Positions 8,014-18,280 of a DNA stretch of 64,000 nt are shown here, one piece after another. Location of the stretch: assembly GCF_000800455.1 (NCBI RefSeq), contig NZ_CP007456.1:744001-808000 (forward strand). The letters are read 5' to 3'. A model generated the notes under the pieces. That model did no database searches. It worked only from the letters and a program-made list of their open reading frames with translations, and had not been told where the DNA came from. Made by a program: the position numbers and the translations under genes. The DNA comes from Bifidobacterium catenulatum PV20-2 (GTDB lineage: Bacteria; Actinomycetota; Actinomycetes; Actinomycetales; Bifidobacteriaceae). The number at the start of each line of letters is the position of its first letter. Position 1 is the stretch's first letter.

Positions 8014-9077
8014 GGAACGGGAACCGCCTGAACAATGGAGTCCACCACCTGGTCGCTGGTGATGCCGTCGGCAAGAGCTTCGAACGTCAGCAGGATGCGA
8101 TGGCGCAGCACCTCATGGGCGAAGGTTTTGACATCTTCCGGAACCACATAGTCGCGTCCCTGCATCAGCGCGTTGGCCTGTCCGATACGGATCAGCGCGA
8201 TGGATGCGCGCGGCGAGGCTCCGAGACGCACCAGTGTGGACAGTCCCTGCACCGGCTTGGTACCTGCCCCTCGTGATGTGGCCGCGATATCGACCGCATA
8301 TTTCATGATCGCGTCGGAAACATGCACGCGGCGGGCGGCTGATCGCAGGAATTCGACATCGCTGATGGATACGACATCTCCGGTGAGTACTCGTGAATCG
8401 AAGGTGTCGGAACCGCGACGGGTAAGCATGGAGAGCATGCGTTGCTCTTCCTGAGCGGTCGGATAGGTCATGACCGCCTTCATCATGAAACGATCCATCT
8501 GCGCTTCGGGAAGGTTGAACGTGCCTTCCTCCTCGATGGGGTTCTGCGTGGCGATGACCATGAAAGGCTTTGGTAGCGCAATGCGCTGGCCTCCGATGGT
8601 GGTGGCTCCTTCAGCCATGGCTTCAAGCATGGCCGACTGTGTTTTCGCGTTCGAACGGTTGATTTCGTCGAGCAGCACGAAATTGGCGTGGATGGGTCCG
8701 ATCTGCGTGGAGAACTTCTGTGTTGCGAAATCGAAGACCTGGGTGCCCACCAGATCTGACGGCATCAGGTCTGGGGTGCACTGCACCCTTTTGAACGATC
8801 CGGACACAGAGGTCGCCAGCGTTTGCGCTGCCGTGGTCTTGGCCAGACCAGGCACGGATTCGATGAGAATATGGCCGCCTGCCACCAGCGTGGTGATCAG
8901 CGATTCACGAAGATTGTCCTGCCCTACCAAGGTCTGTTCGAAGCGTGCGCGGATTCGTGCGCCGATTTGCTTCGCGCGGTTGATGTCTTCCGCAGACAAC
9001 GTGCTTGGTGTGCTGACGGCCGGCATGGGAATGGGGACCGGGGCCGGTGCCGGATTTTTTGGAGGGAATAAAGCCAT
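8010..9077 (-). CDS. MoxR-family AAA+ ATPase
   Basis: A 355-residue protein. After a Pro/Ala-rich N-terminal tail of ~25 residues it shows the MoxR core: a P-loop variant (ESVPGLAKTT, about 75-84), Walker B (FVLLDEINRS), sensor 1 (VIATQNPIEEEGT), the arginine-containing PEAQMDRFMM, and the lid domain (QGLSTLVRLGASPRASIAL). The variant P-loop GLAKTT is typical of MoxR. It is expected to act as a chaperone for the VWA proteins encoded next. The gene starts 18 nt after ung and overlaps DUF58 by 4 nt. Confidence 0.94.
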   Translation of the reverse strand: MALFPPKNPAPAPVPIPMPAVSTPSTLSAEDINRAKQIGARIRARFEQTLVGQDNLRESLITTLVAGGHILIESVPGLAKTTAAQTLATSVSGSFKRVQCTPDLMPSDLVGTQVFDFATQKFSTQIGPIHANFVLLDEINRSNAKTQSAMLEAMAEGATTIGGQRIALPKPFMVIATQNPIEEEGTFNLPEAQMDRFMMKAVMTYPTAQEEQRMLSMLTRRGSDTFDSRVLTGDVVSISDVEFLRSAARRVHVSDAIMKYAVDIAATSRGAGTKPVQGLSTLVRLGASPRASIALIRIGQANALMQGRDYVVPEDVKTFAHEVLRHRILLTFEALADGITSDQVVDSIVQAVPVP

Positions 9078-9095
9078 GATTGCTACTGTAACGGG

Positions 9096-9806
9096 TTAAG
9101 CTGACGGAAGGGACCAATTTACAGGCTTTTCACCTGCAGCGATGAGCGCTTGATTGGCGCGTGAGAACGGCTTGGACCCGAAGAATCCATATCGTGCTGA
9201 CATGGGGCTTGGGTGGGGTGACGAGATGATGAACGCATTGGTGAGCAGAGGCTCCAACGTTTGCGCCTTGCGTCCCCACAGAATGGCCACTAAGGGTTTG
9301 GCACTGCCGTCGGGATTGCGGCGGTTGTTGAGTGCCCTGATCGCAGCGTCAGTGACAATCTCCCATCCCTTGTCTTGGTGGCTGCCGGGCTTGCCTGCTT
9401 CGACGGTCAGACACCTGTTCAGCAGCATGACGCCCTGGTTCGTCCAAGGCGTCAGATCGCCATTCGCGGGCATGGGGATGCCGAGATCATCCGTCAGTTC
9501 CTTGTATATGTTGGTCAGGCTGCGAGGTATCGGTTTGACATCTGGTGCCACGCAGAAGCTCAGTCCCACCGGATGCCCGGGGGTGGGGTAAGGGTCCTGT
9601 CCCACGATAAGCACCTTGATGCTGTCGAACGGAATGGTGAACGCGCGTAGAATATTCGCGCTGGCCGGAAGGTATCGGCGTCCGGCTGCGATTTCCCCTC
9701 GGAGAAAATCGCCCATGTGGTGCACCTGTGGCTCGACTTCGGCGAGGGCGTTCGCCCATCCGGGCTCCACGAGGTCTTTCAATGGTTTGATGTGCGCTTG
9801 TGTCAT
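9096..9806 (-). CDS. ung: Uracil-DNA glycosylase, family 1
   Basis: Removes uracil from DNA to start base-excision repair. The 236-residue protein from MTQAHIKPL contains the family-1 motifs: [20 protein letters not shown] (water-activating Asp; the usual His after DPY is Pro here), LLNRCLTVE with the conserved Asn, and [10 protein letters not shown] (catalytic His loop). Starts at 9848 or 9875 are open, but 9806 has a -10-like TACAGT exactly 7 nt upstream and fits the usual length. The gene lies just upstream of moxR (18 nt) and is probably co-transcribed with it, an odd pairing. Confidence 0.94.
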   Translation of the reverse strand: MTQAHIKPLKDLVEPGWANALAEVEPQVHHMGDFLRGEIAAGRRYLPASANILRAFTIPFDSIKVLIVGQDPYPTPGHPVGLSFCVAPDVKPIPRSLTNIYKELTDDLGIPMPANGDLTPWTNQGVMLLNRCLTVEAGKPGSHQDKGWEIVTDAAIRALNNRRNPDGSAKPLVAILWGRKAQTLEPLLTNAFIISSPHPSPMSARYGFFGSKPFSRANQALIAAGEKPVNWSLPSA

Positions 9807-9813
9807 GAACCTT

Positions 9814-9819
9814 ACTGTA
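9814..9819 (-). promoter_or_regulatory. Candidate -10 (TACAGT) for ung-moxR operon
   Basis: On the minus strand TACAGT is followed by 7 nt and the ung ATG, implying a leaderless transcript. No clear -35 is seen. Confidence 0.35.
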
Positions 9820-9908
9820 CGACGTGTTGCGGTCCTGACGATTGTCATGGTCTGGTTTTCACGGGATGGTTTCACGAGCGTGCGGAATAGGGTAGGAATG
9901 CAGTTCGA

Positions 9909-9938
9909 TTGCGCTCTGACTGAGGTGGTCGGTACACT
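9909..9938 (+). promoter_or_regulatory. Candidate promoter of the LytR_C gene
   Basis: TTGCGC at 9909-9914 and TACACT at 9933-9938, spaced 18 bp, sit 36 nt before the ATG at 9974. Confidence 0.4.
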
Positions 9939-9973
9939 TGGCAGATAAGTGTGTGAGAAACGAGGTTTGCAAT

Positions 9974-10660
9974 ATGGCTAAGCAGGACAAGGAGACCTAT
10001 GATTCCTACGAGAAGGATGTGTACGACAATCCTCCGTCGGGGCCTATGGGCGTTCACCGTGGTGCGCGTTCTGCAGCGTCCCGTGCCATGCCGTACGTCA
10101 TTGTCATCATTGTGGCGCTGCTTGCGGGCCTGCTGTTCTGGGGCGTTTACTCGGGTGAGATCAACAATCTGAAGATGCCGTGGTCGTCGCAGGAGAGTCC
10201 GACCACTTCAAGTGCCGAAAAGAGCAAGAGCGGCGAGAGCAAGTCCAAGTCCCAATCCGACTCCGCTTCCGGCAATAAGACGGACGCATCCAATGCCGAT
10301 TCGCCGACCGACTCGCAGCAAAATGATCAGAACGCCGACCAGAATGCCGGCCAGAATGCCGAGCAGACGGATAACGCCACTGCGCAGCAGGTCGTGAACA
10401 CGGGTACCGAGGTGCGTGTGGTGAACGCGACGAACATCACCGGTTATGCGCAGAGCAAGGTCGATGTGCTGGCCCAAGCCGGGTACACCAGCGTTTCCGC
10501 CAGTAATCCGACGGGAAATATTCCCTCGCAGACCGTGGTTTGGTATCAGAACGAAACCGATAAGGCCACCGCCGAGAATGTCGCCCAGACCTTGGGGATT
10601 TCGAATGTGCAGCAGAGCGATGGGCTTGTCACACCGATCGTCGTGGTGTTGTTGGACTGA
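9974..10660 (+). CDS. Membrane-anchored protein with LytR C-terminal (LytR_C) domain
   Basis: A 228-residue protein from MAKQDKET; the start is supported by a GAGG-type ribosome site (acgaggtttgcaat). It has a cytoplasmic N-terminus of ~37 residues, one membrane helix ([20 protein letters not shown], about 40-59), and a long low-complexity linker of Ser, Lys, Asp, Asn and Gln (about 75-140). A C-terminal domain of ~90 residues begins [15 protein letters not shown] and ends with IVVVLLD, matching LytR_C. Such proteins are found in Actinobacteria near LCP cell-wall ligases. Divergent from ung; a terminator follows. Confidence 0.85.
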   Translation: MAKQDKETYDSYEKDVYDNPPSGPMGVHRGARSAASRAMPYVIVIIVALLAGLLFWGVYSGEINNLKMPWSSQESPTTSSAEKSKSGESKSKSQSDSASGNKTDASNADSPTDSQQNDQNADQNAGQNAEQTDNATAQQVVNTGTEVRVVNATNITGYAQSKVDVLAQAGYTSVSASNPTGNIPSQTVVWYQNETDKATAENVAQTLGISNVQQSDGLVTPIVVVLLD

Positions 10661-10683
10661 AAAACGCCGTGGGCAAACATGTG

Positions 10684-10717
10684 AAGCCTTGTTCTCCTCG
10701 TGGGGGCAAGGCTTTTT
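10684..10717 (+). terminator. Rho-independent terminator of the LytR_C gene
   Basis: An 8-bp stem (aagccttg at 10684-10691, caaggctt at 10707-10714) with a T-run directly after it. Confidence 0.85.
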
Positions 10718-10793
10718 CCTTGAAATTCCAATGATTATGGCGTTTTTTATGAGGTTTGGTTTCTTGCTCACAGCGCAACCGTCGACATTGAGT

Positions 10794-10820
10794 TTGGCAC
10801 TCTCGGCTTGAGAGTGCTAA
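10794..10820 (+). promoter_or_regulatory. CIRCE operator 1 overlapping the groEL promoter
   Basis: TTGGCACTC-N9-GAGTGCTAA, one mismatch from the HrcA operator consensus TTAGCACTC-N9-GAGTGCTAA. A -35-like TTGGCA (10794-10799) and -10-like GCTAAT (10816-10821), 16 bp apart, lie within the operator arms, so HrcA binding would cover the promoter. Confidence 0.93.
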
Positions 10821-10828
10821 TCTGCCAA

Positions 10829-10855
10829 TTAGCACTCGAGGAGTGAGAGTGATAA
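10829..10855 (+). promoter_or_regulatory. CIRCE operator 2 upstream of groEL
   Basis: TTAGCACTC-N9-GAGTGATAA, one mismatch from consensus, only 8 bp after the first CIRCE. It would lie in the start of the untranslated leader. Confidence 0.92.
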
Positions 10856-10902
10856 CTGGCAGCTGACGGCTGGTGCGTTCTTCGCTTCGAAAGTGGGAAT
10901 AA

Positions 10903-12546
<1,644 letters not shown>

Positions 12547-12590
12547 TCCAAAGGTTCGGTAAAGCCTAACGGCATAAGCGAAAAGCTATA

Positions 12591-12632
12591 AGCGGAGCCC
12601 GCTTCCCAAGGTGGAGACGGGTTCCGCTTTTC
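12591..12632 (+). terminator. groEL terminator
   Basis: An 11-bp GC-rich stem with one G-U pair (12591-12601/12618-12628), followed by TTTTCTTT. Confidence 0.85.
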
Positions 12633-12675
12633 TTTGTGCCTGCTACTGCTTTGACCGCATCGGAAACATCTGTCG

Positions 12676-12966
12676 CTACTGTGCGAACAGACGCGACGCC
12701 TGCATTTCGGTTTCCGAATAAAGCATGGACGCTTGCGAAAGCGCATGCTGAATCGATTCAAGCGACTGTTCCATCTGCTGCTGGGCTGCCCGCCATTGTT
12801 CCGCCACCGCATTGAATTGCGTGGCGGCTCCACCGCGCCAAACGCCTTGCAGATTGTTGAGATTGGCGTACATGCCTTGCACCGATTGGCGAATCGCTTG
12901 GATGGAGGCGTTCACTGCCGCGCTTGAGGATTGAATCTGTTCGCTGTCCACCTGATACTGTGCCAT
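12676..12966 (-). CDS. WXG100-family (ESAT-6-like) protein
   Basis: A 96-residue protein from MAQYQVDSEQ, matching the usual ~100-residue length. Two long helices flank the W-x-G motif (GVWRGGAATQF, about residues 41-51); the N-terminal helix carries an IQSSSAAVNASIQAIRQ heptad pattern. Such proteins form helical hairpin dimers and are substrates of type VII secretion. A GAAAGGA ribosome site precedes the ATG. It is transcribed away from the TPM gene and converges on groEL. No secretion ATPase gene is in the window. Confidence 0.92.
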   Translation of the reverse strand: MAQYQVDSEQIQSSSAAVNASIQAIRQSVQGMYANLNNLQGVWRGGAATQFNAVAEQWRAAQQQMEQSLESIQHALSQASMLYSETEMQASRLFAQ

Positions 12967-13049
12967 GATGATCCTTTCGTTGCTGCGTTTTGTATGGTTG
13001 TTTTTGCCGTTCTTCACGCTTGACGCATCCGAACGGTAATGTGGACTGT

Positions 13050-13943
13050 ATGGCAAGAGTGAACGCGATGAACGAAAAAACCAGGGTTGTGGTCGGAGGA
13101 TGGCCGAATTCGTGCCCTACCGGCGTGTCGCACCAGGGGCAAAACTTCAAAAATCGTTGGAGCGAAGCGCTTTGTGCGCTTCTTGCCATGATACTGTGCT
13201 GTATTGCGATGATGTGGATAACTCCCGTCGGCAATGCGGATGAAGGTACCGGCACCGGAATCACGGCCACTGAAAACATCACCGACACCGGGAATCTGCT
13301 CGGATCGAACGTCGCTGAAATTACGGACGCCATCAGCAAAACGAAGCAGGAAACCGGGGTTACCGTGCGTCTGCTGTATCTGGCGAGCTTCAATAGCGAC
13401 GAAAAACCTGCGAAATGGGCGAGCGCATTGTTGGAATCGCTTGACCCGAAGCCGAATACGGTGTTGTTGGCGGTCGCTTCGAATGACGGCAATCTGGTGG
13501 TTGCCGTGTCATCGAATTCCGACGAATGGCTGAAAAAGAAGTCGACCGTCGACGCGCTTTCCGATGCCGCGCAGAAACCGCTGATGGAAAGCACCCCGAA
13601 TTGGTCGAAGTCCGCGACCGATATGATGGATCAGATCGTAGTGCAGAAGAAAACCTCGACGTCGTCGCAGACGGTGCTGTTGGGCGTTGGCGGCATGATC
13701 GCCGTATTGGTACTGCTGATTGTGATTATGGTGGTGTTCCATATTCTGCGTAAACGTGGCGTCATCAAGCGTAAGGTTCGTAAACATGCGGGGAAGCATG
13801 CCGGGGTTGCCGTGCGTTCCGAGCCGGTGAAGGCGTGGAGCGTTAATGACGAGCCGTCCGCTGATGCGCCTGATAAGGAACCGATGCCAAAGGAAGATTC
13901 AGAATCCGTTCAGGAAACATCCAGTGAAAAGAGTGATGCTTAA
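13050..13943 (+). CDS. Membrane protein with a TPM-like domain
   Basis: About 297 residues. After a basic N-terminus there is a membrane helix or uncleaved signal (ALCALLAMILCCIAMMWI), an extracytoplasmic domain of ~135 residues with the TPM/Psb32 pattern (ITDAISKTKQETGVTVRLLYLASF, PNTVLLAVASNDGNLVVAVSS), a second membrane helix (LLGVGGMIAVLVLLIVIMVVFHIL), and a charged, acidic cytoplasmic tail. TPM-domain proteins are linked to envelope quality control and photosystem repair; the role here is unknown. Start 13068 (MNEKTR) is an alternative with a weak AAGAGTG site. The gene ends 3 nt before the response regulator, so all three are probably one operon. Confidence 0.75.
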   Translation: MARVNAMNEKTRVVVGGWPNSCPTGVSHQGQNFKNRWSEALCALLAMILCCIAMMWITPVGNADEGTGTGITATENITDTGNLLGSNVAEITDAISKTKQETGVTVRLLYLASFNSDEKPAKWASALLESLDPKPNTVLLAVASNDGNLVVAVSSNSDEWLKKKSTVDALSDAAQKPLMESTPNWSKSATDMMDQIVVQKKTSTSSQTVLLGVGGMIAVLVLLIVIMVVFHILRKRGVIKRKVRKHAGKHAGVAVRSEPVKAWSVNDEPSADAPDKEPMPKEDSESVQETSSEKSDA

Positions 13944-13946
13944 GGC

Positions 13947-14678
13947 ATGAGCAAGCCTATTGAAGCATCCATTGTCGTTGTTGATGACGAACCGTCCATC
14001 CGCGAACTGCTGGTGGCGTCCCTGCATTTCGCCGGTTTTGAAGTGAATACTGCGGCTTCGGGATCCGAGGCCATCGAGGTTATCGAAAAAATACAGCCTG
14101 ATTTGATCGTGCTTGACGTGATGCTCCCGGATATTGACGGCTTTACGGTGACTCGTCGCATCCGTCAGGAGGGCATCACCACGCCGGTGCTGTATCTGAC
14201 GGCTCGTGACGATACGCAAGATAAAGTCATGGGTCTGACCGTGGGTGGCGATGATTACGTGACCAAGCCGTTCAGCCTTGAGGAGGTTGTCGCGAGAATC
14301 CGAGCTATCCTGCGCCGTACCCAAGAGCAGGTTGAAGACGATCCGATCATTCGCGTCGCCGATCTGGAAATCAACGAGGACTCGCATGACGTGTCCCGCG
14401 CCGGCCAGCCGATCGACTTAAGCCCCACCGAATACAAGCTGCTCCGTTATCTGATGGATAACGAGGGGCGTGTGCTTTCGAAGGCGCAGATTCTGGATCA
14501 CGTGTGGCAGTACGATTGGGGTGGAGACGCTGCGATCGTTGAATCGTATATTTCCTACCTGCGTAAGAAGGTCGACGGCATTACGGTTGAAGATGAGAAC
14601 GGCGAGAAGCGCAAGGTGACTCCACTCATCGAAACGAAGCGTGGCATCGGCTACATGATTCGCGCGCCGAAGAACTAA
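13947..14678 (+). CDS. OmpR/PhoB-family response regulator
   Basis: A 243-residue two-domain regulator. Receiver: acidic pocket DDEPS (about 12-16), phospho-acceptor Asp in LIVLDVMLPDIDG (about 56), switch Thr in LYLTARD, and Lys in YVTKPFS. C-terminal winged helix: LEINEDSHDVSRAGQPIDLSP start, recognition helix near VESYISYLRKKV. It pairs with the kinase 12 nt downstream. Sequence features resemble the actinobacterial TcrX/TrcR-like group; the stimulus is unknown. Confidence 0.95.
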   Translation: MSKPIEASIVVVDDEPSIRELLVASLHFAGFEVNTAASGSEAIEVIEKIQPDLIVLDVMLPDIDGFTVTRRIRQEGITTPVLYLTARDDTQDKVMGLTVGGDDYVTKPFSLEEVVARIRAILRRTQEQVEDDPIIRVADLEINEDSHDVSRAGQPIDLSPTEYKLLRYLMDNEGRVLSKAQILDHVWQYDWGGDAAIVESYISYLRKKVDGITVEDENGEKRKVTPLIETKRGIGYMIRAPKN

Positions 14679-14690
14679 ACGGTTTCTACG

Positions 14691-16520
14691 ATGAATCAGG
14701 ATATCCGTCAGCCGTCAGCTGACCCGCAGAACACGCAGAAGAACGCCGCCCAGCCGCGTCCACAACGTGTGCCCTTGCATCGGCGGATCAGCAGGAAGGT
14801 GCAAGCCATTCCACTGAGTACCAAGCTGGTCGCCTGCATCATTGTGCTGCTCACCATTGGCACCATTGGTATTTCCTTTTCCATTCGCACGCTTGTAGGC
14901 AATTATCTGCTGCAGAAAACCGACAACCAGTTGGTGAATCAGGCGCAGATGATCTTCAATAGCATGGATTCGCTGGACAGCACCACAAGCGAGGATGGCA
15001 GGAGCTTGGTGAACACGTACTATGTCGAGGTACGTGACAGCGAATACAAGCGTACAGGAGCGGGATCGGTGCCCATGCTTCGGGAGGGCGTGGTATCTGA
15101 ACCGAGCCTGCCCCCCGACGGCAGTATCGATGGGATTACGCTAGGAGCGCCGTTCACCACGCAGGCGGTGGTGCATGTCACCACCAGTCGGGTGCCGGAT
15201 CATACCATCATGCAGGCCGCGCAGTCGCCATGGCGTGTGGTGGCGTTGCCTTGGAGCGAGAAAAGCAAAACCGGTGAAGTCAAAAACAGTGGCGTCGTGT
15301 TCATCGGATTGTCGCTCAGCGACCAGATTGACACCGCGAACACGTTGACGCGGTTCTGCGCCATGGTCGGCATCGCAGTGGTGCTGATCGGAGTCATACT
15401 TGGCACCATCGTCGTGCAAAGCACGCTTGCTCCGCTGAAACGCATCGAAAAGACCGCGGCGAAGATCGCGGCAGGGGATTTGAGCCAGCGCGTTCCCGAC
15501 TTGCCGGAGAACACGGAGGTCGGTTCGCTGTCCATATCGTTGAACACCATGCTGACGCGCATTGAGGAAAGCTTCCACGCGCAGGAGGAAACGACTGAGA
15601 AGATGAAGCGGTTCGTTTCCGACGCCAGTCATGAATTGCGTACCCCTCTTGCTGCGATTCATGGATACGCGGAACTCTACAAAATGCAGCGTGACATGCC
15701 GGGGGCGTTGGAACGTGCCGACGAGTCCATCGCGCATATCGAGGCGTCCAGTGCGCGTATGACGGTGTTGGTGGAGGATCTGCTTTCTTTGGCGCGTCTT
15801 GACGAAGGTCGTGGCATCGATATCACCCAGCAGGTGAAGCTCACTTCTGTGGTGAAGGACGCTGCCGACGATTTGCATGCGCTTGATCCGGATCGTGGCA
15901 TCACCTGCGGCCAGGTGGTGCTGCAGCCGGGGCAAGATATGAACAATCCTGCGAGGTTGACGTTCCAGCCGGGGCAGATGCCGGATATTACGCTGACGGG
16001 CGATGCTTCAAGGTTGCGCCAGGTGGTGACCAATATCGTTGGCAATATCCACCGCTATACGCCGGCCGATTCGTCGGTGGAGGTTTCGATGGGCGTGCTG
16101 CCGGCTTCCATCAGCCCGGAGTCGCTGTCTCGCATGCCGTCGAACGAGCAATCGTTGCGTCACTTGGTCGAAGCCATCGAAGTCGGACAGTCGATGCAGG
16201 TGGGTATGAACTATGCGATCGTTCGCTTCAGCGATCACGGTCCCGGTGTTCCGGCCGAGGCGCGTTCAAAGATTTTCGAACGTTTCTATACGGCTGACCC
16301 GTCTCGAGCTCGGCAGAAGGGCGGCACCGGCCTTGGCATGGCGATCGCGCAATCCGTGGTCAAGGCGCATCACGGTTTCATCTGCGCTTCCGGCAGTGAG
16401 GGAACCGGCCTGACATTGACGGTGGTGCTTCCGGTGGCTCCGGTGGAGCCGCGTCCGTTGGCACAGGCCAGTGACGAACGCAAAGGTGACAAGTGGGGTC
16501 GCAGGCCGAAAAAGCAGTGA
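14691..16520 (+). CDS. Sensor histidine kinase, partner of the upstream regulator
   Basis: A 609-residue membrane kinase. Membrane helix 1 is about residues 44-66, followed by an extracytoplasmic sensor of ~160 residues with no known fold recognised, helix 2 about 220-245, HAMP (STLAPLKRIEKTAAKIAAGDLSQRV), the dimerisation helix with the phospho-accepting His (VSDASHELRTPLAAIHGY), and an ATPase domain with N box (VTNIVGNIHRYTP), G1 (SDHGPGVP), F box (IFERFY) and G2 (GGTGLGMAIA). All catalytic boxes are present. A basic tail (KGDKWGRRPKKQ) ends the protein. Classical EnvZ/PhoR-type layout. Confidence 0.95.
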   Translation: MNQDIRQPSADPQNTQKNAAQPRPQRVPLHRRISRKVQAIPLSTKLVACIIVLLTIGTIGISFSIRTLVGNYLLQKTDNQLVNQAQMIFNSMDSLDSTTSEDGRSLVNTYYVEVRDSEYKRTGAGSVPMLREGVVSEPSLPPDGSIDGITLGAPFTTQAVVHVTTSRVPDHTIMQAAQSPWRVVALPWSEKSKTGEVKNSGVVFIGLSLSDQIDTANTLTRFCAMVGIAVVLIGVILGTIVVQSTLAPLKRIEKTAAKIAAGDLSQRVPDLPENTEVGSLSISLNTMLTRIEESFHAQEETTEKMKRFVSDASHELRTPLAAIHGYAELYKMQRDMPGALERADESIAHIEASSARMTVLVEDLLSLARLDEGRGIDITQQVKLTSVVKDAADDLHALDPDRGITCGQVVLQPGQDMNNPARLTFQPGQMPDITLTGDASRLRQVVTNIVGNIHRYTPADSSVEVSMGVLPASISPESLSRMPSNEQSLRHLVEAIEVGQSMQVGMNYAIVRFSDHGPGVPAEARSKIFERFYTADPSRARQKGGTGLGMAIAQSVVKAHHGFICASGSEGTGLTLTVVLPVAPVEPRPLAQASDERKGDKWGRRPKKQ

Positions 16521-16554
16521 TGTAAACGCCTGAAAGGGCCTGATTTGACGGTTA

Positions 16555-16594
16555 TTGGCGCAAGAGATGGTATATATCCCACCTCTTGCGCTAA
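16555..16594. terminator. Hairpin between the kinase and cold-shock genes
   Basis: A 12-bp stem with one G-U pair (16555-16566/16583-16594) and a 16-nt loop containing TATATAT. There is no T-run. It may end the two-component operon; the TATATA in the loop could alternatively be part of a promoter. Confidence 0.45.
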
Positions 16595-16676
16595 ACTGTA
16601 TCTTTGATTTGTTATCGGTGGGCGGTTTTCTTTCGCTTACCTGAAGGTATGTGGATTACGTAAGAGTGAGGTGACA

Positions 16677-17066
16677 ATGCCTAGCGGACGCGTTCGTTGG
16701 TTCGATGCGAACAAAGGCTATGGTTTTATTCAGAACGAGCAGGGTGCCGATGTGTTCCTGCCTGCAGCTGCCCTGCCGGAGGGTGTGAAGACATTGCGTA
16801 AGGGCGCGAAGGTCGAGTATTCCGTGGTGGAAGGTCGTCGTGGCCCGCAGGCGATGGGCCTTACGCTCGTCGCGTCCGCCCCGTCTCTGGTCAAGGCGAC
16901 GCGACCGAAGCCGGATGATATGGCCGCCATCGTGGAGGATCTCATCAAGCTGCTGGATTCCGCTGGAAACCAGTTGCGCCGCCATCATTATCCGTCGCCG
17001 GCCGAAAGCAAGAAACTGGCCACGCTGATGCGTGCCGTGGCCGACAACTTCGACGTACAGGAATAA
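16677..17066 (+). CDS. Cold-shock-domain protein with C-terminal extension
   Basis: A 129-residue protein starting at MPSGRVRWF with a strong GAGGTGA ribosome site. The cold-shock domain has the RNP1-type motif KGYGFIQ and a shortened RNP2-type strand DVFLPAAAL (usually DVFVH). After the ~65-residue OB-fold there is a ~60-residue helical extension (DDMAAIVEDLIKLLDSAGNQLRRH). This extended form precedes DUF3027 genes in Actinobacteria, with 3 nt between them here, so they are probably functionally linked. It likely binds single-stranded nucleic acid. Confidence 0.93.
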   Translation: MPSGRVRWFDANKGYGFIQNEQGADVFLPAAALPEGVKTLRKGAKVEYSVVEGRRGPQAMGLTLVASAPSLVKATRPKPDDMAAIVEDLIKLLDSAGNQLRRHHYPSPAESKKLATLMRAVADNFDVQE

Positions 17067-17069
17067 TTC

Positions 17070-18194
17070 ATGTCCGATACCACAATGGATCCCAGGGCGA
17101 TCGCTCAAGCGGTGGCCATCGAAGTCGCCGATGAGGATAGCCAGGTCGGCGATTTCGTCGAAGCCATCGTTTTGGGAGACAATGTCACTGATTTTCGTTT
17201 CGAAACTCGCGTGCGCGGGTATGAGGGATGGCAGTGGTCGGTGACGTTGTATCACGATGTCGAGTTGGATCATTGGACGGTCAATGAGTCGTCGTTAGTG
17301 CCTACCGACAAGGCGTTGCGTCCACCGGAATGGATTCCTTGGAAGGATCGTCTCGAACCGACCGACTTGGCGGTGACCGATTCGATCGGTACCGATCCCG
17401 ACGATCCGCGTATGGAGGAGGGGTTCCGTAAGACGGGACCTGCTGAGCAAGGCGAAAACGTTTCTTCCAATGCGGAGTCTGCCGAAACGACGGATGCCGG
17501 CGATAATGCCGGGACGGACGCTGATGGGATTGCTGGCGCGCAAGACGAGAGCGCTGCAGCATCGGTGACTTCCGAAGAGGATATCGACGAGGCGGTTGAG
17601 GAATTCGACCTGTCCCGCCGACACGTGCTTACGCCTTTGGGACGTTCCCAGACCGCGAAACGTTGGTATGAGGGGCCACGTGGACCGAAGTCGTTGTCTA
17701 CCAAAACGTCGGATGGCAATCCGTGCTCGACGTGCGGATTCTTCATTCCCTTGAAAGGTGAGCTGAACCTCCTGTTCGGCGTGTGCGCCAACAAGTGGAG
17801 TCCTGATGACGGTCGCGTCGTATCCATCGACCATGGCTGTGGCGAGCATTCCGAGATCGAGCCTCCGGAACCGTCGCATCTGTGGGTGCAGTCGAAGCCG
17901 GCTTTTGATGACCTTCATATCGACATCATCGCGCAGGCTCCGCGTGACGAGCGCGGCTCCGTCGAACTGATCGAACGGTTGTCAGTGGACGAAGGCGACA
18001 ATCCGAACGATGAAGAGGAAGCCTCCGAAGCCGATATCGAAGCCAATACCGTGGATGACGACGCGAATCAGGAGGAAGTGCTCGAACATACGGCTCCGCA
18101 GGACGAGCCTGAAGTGGAAGCCACCGTTGAACTAGGTGATGACGAGGATTCGGAAGTCGAAGAGGCGTCTGAAAACGATACGGAAGCCGAATAA
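17070..18194 (+). CDS. DUF3027 family protein
   Basis: A 374-residue protein. The N-terminal part (about 1-110) with YEGWQWSVTLYHD and PPEWIPWKDRL is the DUF3027 core, and the segment around residues 215-260 has Cys pairs (NPCSTCGFF, GVCANKWS) plus HGCGEHSE that could bind a metal. These two parts are separated by a low-complexity acidic linker, and the C-terminal ~70 residues are again highly acidic (Asp/Glu). The family is restricted to Actinobacteria and has no established function. It probably shares a transcript with the cold-shock protein. Confidence 0.9.
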   Translation: MSDTTMDPRAIAQAVAIEVADEDSQVGDFVEAIVLGDNVTDFRFETRVRGYEGWQWSVTLYHDVELDHWTVNESSLVPTDKALRPPEWIPWKDRLEPTDLAVTDSIGTDPDDPRMEEGFRKTGPAEQGENVSSNAESAETTDAGDNAGTDADGIAGAQDESAAASVTSEEDIDEAVEEFDLSRRHVLTPLGRSQTAKRWYEGPRGPKSLSTKTSDGNPCSTCGFFIPLKGELNLLFGVCANKWSPDDGRVVSIDHGCGEHSEIEPPEPSHLWVQSKPAFDDLHIDIIAQAPRDERGSVELIERLSVDEGDNPNDEEEASEADIEANTVDDDANQEEVLEHTAPQDEPEVEATVELGDDEDSEVEEASENDTEAE

Positions 18195-18206
18195 TCCGGT
18201 TTTACT

Positions 18207-18265
18207 GCAGATATGAGAGAAGCCCGCATCCCCAACTTGGGGAAGCGGGCTTCTCTCATATCTGC
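18207..18265. terminator. Long bidirectional terminator hairpin
   Basis: A perfect 21-bp stem (18207-18227/18245-18265), continued inside the loop by a second 6-bp stem (229-234/238-243 of the same kilobase). It lies between the convergent DUF3027 and universal-stress genes and probably ends both. Confidence 0.88.
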
Positions 18266-18280
18266 AAACGTTGCGAATGT

